Shown here: positions 57,745 to 64,000 of the stretch, in pieces
Position numbering within the stretch: the stretch's first letter is position 1
Layout of the letters: each line of letters starts with the position of its first letter
Source of the DNA: JBASEY01 sp049652745
GTDB taxonomy: Bacteria > CSSED10-310
NCBI GenBank assembly: GCA_049652745.1
Contig: JBASEY010000023.1
Coordinates: 62,001-126,000, forward strand
DNA: 64,000 nt
Direction of reading: 5' to 3'
Made by a program: the position numbers and the translations under genes
Notes under the pieces: generated by a model
Told to the model about the DNA's origin: nothing
Database searches by the model: none
What the model saw: the letters and a program-made list of their open reading frames with translations, nothing else

Positions 57745-59239
57745 ATCGAATACATCTTTTACCAATAAGCATTTCTATCAATTATTTTTGTTGATCCAAC
57801 TACTCTTAGACTATTTAACAGTCGTTGCTTCGATATTTCTGGGCTATTTCCTATATCATATTCTGCTTAAAGCTTTTGATATCGGCGCTGGAGTTCAACC
57901 TCTAAAAATTTATAAAACCCTTGCATTCAGTGCCGGTTTTCTGTTTTTGGTAATTTTCGAAAGATTCGGTTTATACTCTAGAAAAGTCGGAATTCTCAAT
58001 GTCGATGAAATGAAACGTATCCTTCAATCCTTATTAATAGGATCTTTGATTTTGGTATCATTCTCGTTTCTCATCCGGCCGGTTGATACTCCAAATATTT
58101 TACCTGTCAATATTAGGAACAGTGTTACTTTGGACCCTCATGGACCACTGCTTTACTCAAGGCTTATATTGTTTTACTCACTTGTCATCCTTTTCGTATT
58201 GATAAATTTTCAACGGCATTGTCTTAACCGTTATCTATTAAAATTACATGTCAAAGGTCCGGGCCTGAACCGGGTCTTGATATATGGAGCAGGGGAAGTT
58301 GGGCATCAATTGCAGCGCCGATTGTTTGAAAATCCGCGAATCGGACTGAAACCGATCGGATTTATCGATGATGATTTAGAGAAAGTCGGGCACAGCATTG
58401 TTGGAATCCGAGATCACAAGGAAACCACCATACCTGTTTTAGGAACCGGCTTATCCCTCTCAGATCTTGTTCAAACCTGGAATATTCATGAAGTGATTAT
58501 CGCCATCCCGACAGCCAGCACGGCAAGAATATATGAAATCATCAACTCTTGTATCAGGGCTGGGGTCCGTTTCAGCTTTGTGCCCAATCTGTTTGACATG
58601 TTTATTCAGCAAGTTCATTTCGAAGAGATCGAAGGTATTCCGCTTTTAAGAATGAAAAGCTCAAGGAAAAGCTATATTTATCTGGCTGCAAAAAGATTGT
58701 TCGATATTATTTTTGCTTCGATTGTATTGCTCTTTTCACTTCCGCTTACTCTTGTAATTGCCCTTATGATTAAAATCGATTCGCCGGGCCCGGTTTTCTT
58801 TCAGCAGAAAAGAATCGGTAAAGACGGTAAAATATTCAAAATGTTAAAATTTCGTTCGATGCATGTTTCCGCGGATCAATACCAAAGATCACCTGTCGAT
58901 CAAACTGATCCAAGGATAACAAAAATCGGAAAATTTCTTCGCAAATTCAACTTGGATGAGCTTCCTCAATTTTTAAACGTCATTAAAGGGGAAATGAGTG
59001 TCGTCGGCCCGCGTCCTGAGATGCCGTTTGTCGTTGACTCATATACGCCCATACAAAGAAAACGATTAAAGCTTCGCCCTGGAATCACCGGGATATGGCA
59101 GATCAGTTCAGATAGGAAAGGCGCCATACACGAAAACCTGGATTACGATTTTTATTATACTGAAAATCAATCTTTTTTATTGGACATGGTCATAATTGCC
59201 AAAACGTTGGCTTCAGCTTTAAAAGGGAAAGGTATTTAG
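57680..59239 (+). CDS. Undecaprenyl-phosphate sugar phosphotransferase (WcaJ/WbaP type)
   Basis: A 519-residue initiator of polysaccharide synthesis that moves a sugar phosphate to undecaprenyl phosphate. N-terminal helices (about 33-65, 78-95, 108-130, 155-175), a central Rossmann-like CoA-binding domain (RVLIYGAGEVGHQLQRRL and GFIDDD) and the C-terminal catalytic bacterial sugar transferase domain, with KRLFDIIFASIVLLFSLPL, DSPGPVFFQQKRIGKDGK, MLKFRSM, LDELPQFLNVIKGEMS and GPRPEMP. The first in-frame ATG (57680) overlaps the upstream gene by 65 bases; ATG at 57710 or GTG at 57734 are alternatives, and none has a clear ribosome site. Confidence 0.9.
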   Translation: MIYNQQQSSMNFSNLLIAVKIESNTSFTNKHFYQLFLLIQLLLDYLTVVASIFLGYFLYHILLKAFDIGAGVQPLKIYKTLAFSAGFLFLVIFERFGLYSRKVGILNVDEMKRILQSLLIGSLILVSFSFLIRPVDTPNILPVNIRNSVTLDPHGPLLYSRLILFYSLVILFVLINFQRHCLNRYLLKLHVKGPGLNRVLIYGAGEVGHQLQRRLFENPRIGLKPIGFIDDDLEKVGHSIVGIRDHKETTIPVLGTGLSLSDLVQTWNIHEVIIAIPTASTARIYEIINSCIRAGVRFSFVPNLFDMFIQQVHFEEIEGIPLLRMKSSRKSYIYLAAKRLFDIIFASIVLLFSLPLTLVIALMIKIDSPGPVFFQQKRIGKDGKIFKMLKFRSMHVSADQYQRSPVDQTDPRITKIGKFLRKFNLDELPQFLNVIKGEMSVVGPRPEMPFVVDSYTPIQRKRLKLRPGITGIWQISSDRKGAIHENLDYDFYYTENQSFLLDMVIIAKTLASALKGKGI

Positions 59240-59246
59240 GACAAGT

Positions 59247-60182
59247 ATGAAGATATTGGTAACTGGAGGAGCTGGATTTATCGCCTCTCATATTGTCGAT
59301 GCCTATCTGGAATTAGGCCATAAAGTTGCGGTAGTGGATAACCTTTCTATGGGTAACCGTCATCACGTGAATCCGCAAGCGGAATTTCATCAAATATCTA
59401 TTCAAGACAGCAAACTCGACGCCGTATTTGAATCGTTCAATCCTGACATAATCAATCATCATGCTGCTCATATTAATTTGCGATATTCTGTTGAAAATCC
59501 AACGTATGATGCAGAAAACAACATATTAGGAACGTTGAATATTCTTCAAAACGCGGTCAAATATGGAAGCAAAAAAATTATTTTCGCTTCGACGGGTGGA
59601 GCGATTTACGGAGAACCGGCAGGTTTGCCTGTCCCGGAAACTGAGCCTGCAATGCCGTTGTCCCCATATGGCGCTGCTAAGCTCTCAATAGAACATTATA
59701 TTCGGATATGGAATCTTCTTCATAATTTGAAGTACACGATTTTTCGATATCCAAACGTTTATGGACCGAGACAAAACCCTAAAGGCGAAGCCGGGGTTAT
59801 CGCAATTTTCACGCTACAGATGCTTGGCGATAGAAGGCCGACAATATTCGGCGATGGTTCAAAAACGCGGGATTACCTTTATATCAGCGATTTAGTTAAA
59901 GCCAACATAACAGCGCTTGAAAAAGGAGATGGGGAGACGTTGAATTTGGGGTGGGGGAGAGAAATAACGGATCAGGAAGTATTTGACACGGTAGCCGGCG
60001 CGATAGGCTACAGTGAAAAACCAGTTTATTCTCAAACTCGACCTGGAGAAGTCGAACGGATCGCTCTCGATGCCGGACGGGCGGCTGTTGTGTTGAATTG
60101 GAGGCCGGAAATTGGATTTGAAGAGGGTGTGAGGAAGTCAGTAAATTATTATATTGAGACAAAAAATGAATATTCCAATTAA
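59247..60182 (+). CDS. NAD-dependent nucleotide-sugar epimerase (UDP-glucose 4-epimerase-like)
   Basis: A 311-residue extended SDR protein. NAD loop TGGAGFIASHI, the active-site Tyr-x3-Lys in YGAAKLS, and the substrate-loop region NVYGPRQNPKGE. It lacks the Cys-containing insert of the epimerase at 23888-25027. It probably supplies a nucleotide sugar (UDP-Gal or UDP-uronate type) for the polysaccharide made with the neighbouring transferases. It starts 7 bases after the sugar transferase gene. Confidence 0.9.
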   Translation: MKILVTGGAGFIASHIVDAYLELGHKVAVVDNLSMGNRHHVNPQAEFHQISIQDSKLDAVFESFNPDIINHHAAHINLRYSVENPTYDAENNILGTLNILQNAVKYGSKKIIFASTGGAIYGEPAGLPVPETEPAMPLSPYGAAKLSIEHYIRIWNLLHNLKYTIFRYPNVYGPRQNPKGEAGVIAIFTLQMLGDRRPTIFGDGSKTRDYLYISDLVKANITALEKGDGETLNLGWGREITDQEVFDTVAGAIGYSEKPVYSQTRPGEVERIALDAGRAAVVLNWRPEIGFEEGVRKSVNYYIETKNEYSN

Positions 60183-61164
60183 CAAGAAAAATGCGACCAC
60201 TATGGCGACGGAACAAGGAAAAACCCACTTAATCAATATGCAGGATTTAAACGCCGAGGATGCGCGTACTCCGGTTTTAGTCATCATTGCAGGCAACATA
60301 TTGGACATCGGTAAAGTACTGGTGTTAGAAGAAGATACTGAATTGATAATCGGCAGGGATATCGATTCTGATTTTCCGCTAAATGATCGACTTGTTTCTC
60401 GTCACCATTTCAAAGCCACTTCATTGAGAAAGGAAAGCGATAGTTATTCATTACTGATCAAGGATCTAGGCAGCACGAATGGCACGTTTATAAAAGGTCG
60501 ACGAATTGATGAGGAAAGAATTCGCTTAGGTGAAACTATTGAGCTTGGTCATGAGACGATATTTCTGTTCCGTACTGAAACGCTTTCAAATATCAACAAG
60601 CAAAATCTAGTTTTAAGTATGGTCTCAAAAGATTCGCTGACCGGTGTTTATAATCGGGGAGCTTTTGACCATTTGAGTGATCATATGCGGGACAAGTACG
60701 CCCGTACTGCCAACAGCTATGTCTTACTTTTAATTGACTTGGATCATTTCAAGGTGGTGAATGACAGCTTTGGGCATCCTGTCGGCGATCGTGTTTTAAA
60801 AACGATAGCTTCGCTGATTCATACCGAAATACGCGCTGAAGATATTGTCGCCAGACTTGGCGGTGATGAATTTGCAGTATTGTTACCTAAATCAGATATC
60901 AAAAATGCCGTAGAAACAGCCAATCGACTCATTGGTAAAGTACGGGAGTTGCATTCTAAAGATAAAACACCGCTTAATATAACGATTTCTATAGGTATTT
61001 CAGCGAATGTGGGTGGTAAATTAAAAAGCAGCGAATTATACAGTAGAGCGGACAAGGCGCTCTATTTCGCCAAACAAAAAGGCCGTGACACTTTTGTAGT
61101 CTATGATGACTCCGCAACGCATACAAATATCGACCGGTTGGACACACCTATTGAATCAGCTTAA
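60166..61164 (+). CDS. FHA-GGDEF diguanylate cyclase
   Basis: A 332-residue cytosolic protein joining an N-terminal FHA phosphopeptide domain (about 45-145: ELIIGRDIDSD, LVSRHHFKAT, LGSTNGTFIKGRRI) to a GGDEF domain (about 165-320) with the intact active site ARLGGDEFAVL. The I-site RxxD (RAED) five residues before GGDEF indicates product inhibition by cyclic-di-GMP. The ATG at 60166 is chosen by overlap with the epimerase stop (17 bases); TTG at 60154 and ATG at 60202 are alternatives. Its place as the last gene of a polysaccharide operon suggests that cyclic-di-GMP controls that polysaccharide, an inference. FHA points to control by a Ser/Thr kinase. Confidence 0.9.
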   Translation: MNIPINKKNATTMATEQGKTHLINMQDLNAEDARTPVLVIIAGNILDIGKVLVLEEDTELIIGRDIDSDFPLNDRLVSRHHFKATSLRKESDSYSLLIKDLGSTNGTFIKGRRIDEERIRLGETIELGHETIFLFRTETLSNINKQNLVLSMVSKDSLTGVYNRGAFDHLSDHMRDKYARTANSYVLLLIDLDHFKVVNDSFGHPVGDRVLKTIASLIHTEIRAEDIVARLGGDEFAVLLPKSDIKNAVETANRLIGKVRELHSKDKTPLNITISIGISANVGGKLKSSELYSRADKALYFAKQKGRDTFVVYDDSATHTNIDRLDTPIESA

Positions 61165-62562
61165 TTTCAGTTTTTGCATTGCTATCCAGCACATACGCAG
61201 CAGCAGCCAACCATGTGTCCAGCGACTGATTTTTATATCCCCGTAAGTCCTGTCCCTATAACGTACAGGCATATCGACAATTTTTAGATTCAGCTTGGAT
61301 GCACCGAATAGAAGATCAAAATCGCCGAATGGGTCAAAATCACCAAAATAGTGCCGATTTTTAGCGATAGACAAATAATCGCGTCTCCATAAAACCTTGG
61401 TGCCACACAGTGTATCTTTCACCGGTTGTCCTAGTAACCAGGTGAAAAGAATCGCAAACGCTTTATTGGCTATCATATTCAAAAACCGCATGGCCTGATT
61501 TTCCATCGGATAGACAAGTCTGCTGCCATTGATGAACTCACCCTTGTTTGAAACCAGAGCATCGTAATATTTCGGTAATTCCTCAGGCGGCATCGTCAAA
61601 TCCGAATCCAAAATCATCAGTATATCACCCCGGCATTCGTCGAAACCCTGGCGAACTGCCTGCCCTTTACCTTTTCCTGTCTGCTTAAGCAGAATGCACC
61701 TCTCCCATTCAGATTCATGTTGTCTAATGCCTTCTTCTATCGCCTCATAAGTACCATCAGTGGAATCACCATCAACAAATACTAATTCTGTCCATTTGCC
61801 CATTTTTGGTGTTCTTTCAAAAATCCCTGGAACATTGCCTTTTTCATTTCGAGTAGGAATCAACACGGATACAGACGGCTTATTTTCAAGGTGCGGCTGC
61901 TCAGCCGGTTCAGGCCGTGCCAAAAGAGTGCAGGTTAAACATAAATGTTTTAAAATCGGAAGTTTGGCAAGAAATCTATTGAAGAAAGAACTTATGAAGG
62001 GCACATCGAAGGGCAGCAAAACACGAGTGCCTTCCGTGATCACTTGAAACCCCGACAGATATAAAATGTTTTTTACATCGGCGGTGGATAGCCAGTTTTC
62101 AACGTCATTCCCTCGCCTAAGTTTAAAAAAAGTCGCCAGACGCAATATCGGATGCCATAAATTATTGTGAAAATTTAGAATAATCCGCGTGGAATAAGTG
62201 CAAAGAGAAGACAAATTTGAGAGTGTTCTTTGTACATCTTTTAACAACGGCATGAGATCTGAAAGGATTATGTAATCAAATGGCGTCTGGTTTTCCCATT
62301 GAAAGAACTCAACATCCTCCGTCATAAACGTTAAAGAATTGTTATCTTTATATCGTTCCATTGCGATTTGTATACCGGCGGCATCGATGTCAATTCCAAG
62401 CCCGAAAGACGGTTCAAGAGCCGCGAGCAATGCGCCTTCTCCACATCCAAGTTCTAACACTCTGGACCCAGGTGGAATTACAAAACGATAAAAACGATGG
62501 ATTTCTTTCTTATATGCTTTCAACAATGAATTAGGGGACTTGTTTCTGGAATTATTTTTCAT
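61156..62562 (-). CDS. Fused SAM methyltransferase-family 2 glycosyltransferase
   Basis: A 468-residue fusion. Residues about 30-220 are a class I methyltransferase (VLELGCGEGALLAALEP, GIDIDAAGIQ, ILSDLMPLL). Residues about 230-468 are a GT2 enzyme (VSVLIPTRNEKGNVPGIFE, VDGDSTDGTYE, metal site MILDSDLTMP, acceptor region VKDTLCGTKVLWRRD). Two activities on one chain hint at coupled glycosyl and methyl transfer to the same lipid-linked sugar. It is paralogous to the separate GT2 and methyltransferase genes at 48666-50181, where the order is reversed. The ATG is at 62562 with a weak ribosome site. It overlaps the convergent GGDEF gene by 9 bases. Confidence 0.9.
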   Translation of the reverse strand: MKNNSRNKSPNSLLKAYKKEIHRFYRFVIPPGSRVLELGCGEGALLAALEPSFGLGIDIDAAGIQIAMERYKDNNSLTFMTEDVEFFQWENQTPFDYIILSDLMPLLKDVQRTLSNLSSLCTYSTRIILNFHNNLWHPILRLATFFKLRRGNDVENWLSTADVKNILYLSGFQVITEGTRVLLPFDVPFISSFFNRFLAKLPILKHLCLTCTLLARPEPAEQPHLENKPSVSVLIPTRNEKGNVPGIFERTPKMGKWTELVFVDGDSTDGTYEAIEEGIRQHESEWERCILLKQTGKGKGQAVRQGFDECRGDILMILDSDLTMPPEELPKYYDALVSNKGEFINGSRLVYPMENQAMRFLNMIANKAFAILFTWLLGQPVKDTLCGTKVLWRRDYLSIAKNRHYFGDFDPFGDFDLLFGASKLNLKIVDMPVRYRDRTYGDIKISRWTHGWLLLRMCWIAMQKLKLS

Positions 62563-62622
62563 GAAGAGTCCTCATATCATGATTACAAATCATTCCCGAT
62601 TATAGATCGAGAAGCATCGCGA

Positions 62623-62645
62623 GGCAAGCAAGGCAAGCAAGGCAA
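62623..62645. repeat. Short tandem repeat of a 9-base unit
   Basis: GGCAAGCAA at 62623-62631 and 62632-62640, then a partial third copy (GGCAA). It lies 60-80 bases upstream of the methyltransferase-GT2 start. Short repeats of this kind can vary in copy number; no function is evident. Confidence 0.6.
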
Positions 62646-62724
62646 AGATTTATTGAGATTTATAAACAGATGACGTAATAAGTGTGAGTCGTTTTCTGAT
62701 GGACTGCAACGAAACGGAGAAGAT

Positions 62725-63936
62725 ATGAAGATCACAAAATGGGGCTTTTTTAATCAGTTAATTCTCGGCGTTCTATGTTTTTTCTCAGTCGACATATTGT
62801 TCGCTCAATCAGAAATAGATATTGGATTCGACAGCGGCGCTTTTCATGATTCCAATCCCGCTCTTTATCCGGACAGCTTTGAAAGCCTGACCGAATCGAT
62901 AGGCTTTATGTTTAAGCCTTTTATAAACTTGCATCTTTCAACACTGAGTAACGACTTGAAATTTTCGTCTGATTATTGCGAAGAGCGGTTCAATGAAAAG
63001 ATGGTTCCACAAGCCTTCTCAGGCTATTCCCTTTCAATCGACTGGACCCATAAAATAAACGAAGCTTTAAGCTTCAATATTCTAAACGATTTTAAACATT
63101 CCACGATAGACCGAGAAGCTATCGATATACCTGAATATAGAGGAAAAACTCGTGATAACAAGTTGCTGCCTGGAATCATCTTTCAATTCAACGATACCTT
63201 TAAATTTGAAACACGAGGAGTGTGGAAATTAAAAAAGTATATTGATTCAGAACCGGACCCCTTTACAGAGAGGCATTTTAATGAAAACTGGGACGAGTAT
63301 GGAGCATCGACCGCTTTTCATTATTACCCGATAAAGGAAATTGGCTTCTTTATAAACCTGTCTCATTTAAAGAAAAAATTCAGGCGCTTTGATCCCGTTC
63401 CCGGTCAAATACGTTCAGATGGATCATTTGGCTTTCAGACGTTGCTGCCATATGGAACTGAAATCAAGGTGCAGGCATCGATTTATGTTTTTGAATTTAA
63501 GGGTGAGGTTCCAAGGCGAATGAAAGCTGAATACACGGATTTCGGTATCCAACTAGATATTAACCAGAGTTTTTCATCTGATTGGTCAATGAATTTCAAG
63601 GCGGAATCGATCTATGATGTCTCGGAACGGGGCCCACGGTATTTTTTTCATCTTGAAAACATATCGGCACGTATAGAATATCAAGGTGATAAACCTCCTG
63701 TTTTCAACGCCTATGTTCGTTACTCGAAACTAGACTATTTAGGTCAGGAACCACACTTCGTCGATTATGAAACCCTGGCCGGCCTATCCGCAGGCTATAA
63801 AATTTCCAATTACGTCGCCATCAACGGTTTCTATAATTATTTCAAACGAACGCAGTACTCGTCGGAATTCGACACAGAAGCAAACCGATTCGGTCTGGAA
63901 CTGAAGCTGAGATTTCATTCACCTGTCGGTCGATAA
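62725..63936 (+). CDS. Putative outer-membrane beta-barrel protein
   Basis: Not recognised by name. The 403-residue product has a signal peptide (LILGVLCFFSVDILFAQS, residues about 13-30) and then regular alternating beta-strands, many ending in aromatic residues (LSIDWTHKI, AFHYYPIKEIGFFINLSHL in parts, GLELKLRFHSP at the C-terminus), as in outer-membrane barrels. Aromatic girdles and no long hydrophobic helix support a barrel of perhaps 14-18 strands. The last residues (FHSPVGR) do not end in Phe as most BAM substrates do. Similar proteins occur beside exopolysaccharide genes as outer-membrane export components; whether this one does is not shown. The ATG has CGGAG about 9 bases upstream. 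Confidence 0.72.
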   Translation: MKITKWGFFNQLILGVLCFFSVDILFAQSEIDIGFDSGAFHDSNPALYPDSFESLTESIGFMFKPFINLHLSTLSNDLKFSSDYCEERFNEKMVPQAFSGYSLSIDWTHKINEALSFNILNDFKHSTIDREAIDIPEYRGKTRDNKLLPGIIFQFNDTFKFETRGVWKLKKYIDSEPDPFTERHFNENWDEYGASTAFHYYPIKEIGFFINLSHLKKKFRRFDPVPGQIRSDGSFGFQTLLPYGTEIKVQASIYVFEFKGEVPRRMKAEYTDFGIQLDINQSFSSDWSMNFKAESIYDVSERGPRYFFHLENISARIEYQGDKPPVFNAYVRYSKLDYLGQEPHFVDYETLAGLSAGYKISNYVAINGFYNYFKRTQYSSEFDTEANRFGLELKLRFHSPVGR

Positions 63937-64000
63937 CAGATTTTCGAGTTTAGCAACAAGATCATCGATCGGGCAGCGAATTTGCTCCATGGTATCTCTT
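63919..64000 (-). CDS. Possible 3' end of a minus-strand gene (partial)
   Basis: From the right edge a minus-strand frame reads RDTMEQIRCPIDDLVAKLEN and then LLSTDR before TGA (63921-63919), overlapping the barrel gene by 18 bases. The amphipathic helix ending (VAKLENLL) is typical of glycosyltransferase C-termini, but 26 codons are too few for a firm call. Confidence 0.3.
   Translation of the reverse strand, partial: RDTMEQIRCPIDDLVAKLENLLSTDR

Noticed and set aside
1..64000. CRISPR arrays, insertion sequences, prophage or integron genes
   Set aside because: No regularly spaced repeats, transposase or integrase motifs, or phage structural genes were seen.

Overview
The window looks like chromosomal DNA from a diderm (Gram-negative-type) bacterium of a deep-branching or poorly sampled lineage. 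Support for an outer membrane is a secreted, probably beta-barrel protein at the right end, plus heptosyltransferase-type and sugar-phosphate transferase genes. The housekeeping gene order (phoH-pgpH-ybeY-corC-era; rho-rpmE-DUF1385-prfA-prmC-murA-mutS2-dnaG) resembles Firmicutes and several candidate phyla rather than Proteobacteria. DNA is moderately AT-rich, TTG and GTG starts are common, and TGA is a normal stop codon. At least one gene also appears to use TGA for selenocysteine. I cannot name the phylum from sequence alone. There are no insertion sequences, prophage genes or CRISPR arrays.

Left part (1-11.7 kb): a Ser/Thr kinase with ATPase and TPR regions (cut by the left edge), two related exported Ig-like proteins, and two sigma-54-activator-like AAA+ regulators with altered ATPase or sigma-contact motifs. 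These could form a signalling module. A small membrane protein and ThiL follow on the minus strand.

Centre (11.9-41.7 kb): a very compact run of 16 plus-strand genes from cysS to aspS. It covers NfeD protease/stomatin/SPOR, PhoH, a cyclic-di-AMP-type HD phosphodiesterase, YbeY, CorC, Era, an FHA-GAF protein with a dead HD-GYP domain, a nucleotide-sugar epimerase, an adenylate-forming ligase fused to a chorismate-mutase-like domain, DAHP synthase, a DUF362 iron-sulfur protein, QueE and AspRS. Then come rho, rpmE, DUF1385, prfA, prmC, murA, mutS2, dnaG, a tRNA(CAU) and a strong terminator.

Right part (41.8-64 kb): mixed strands. It holds a coiled-coil zinc-ribbon protein, a Y-family polymerase lacking its catalytic Glu, tRNA-Val, argF, a Nudix hydrolase, glycosyltransferases and methyltransferases (including a methyltransferase-GT2 fusion), a CNT nucleoside transporter, queF and a secreted papain-like protease with a long Thr/Pro linker. 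Next are a thioredoxin plus HesB-like selenoprotein operon, an ECF sigma/anti-sigma pair, a Crp-like regulator, TatD, HU and PC4. The segment closes with a polysaccharide operon that ends in an FHA-GGDEF diguanylate cyclase, and the putative outer-membrane protein.

The strongest candidates for new biology are the HesB-like selenoprotein, readable only through an in-frame TGA at 52634-52636 with a SECIS-like hairpin behind it, and the ligase/chorismate-mutase fusion beside DAHP synthase. Next are the pair of altered sigma-54-type activators and the catalytically altered Y-family polymerase.
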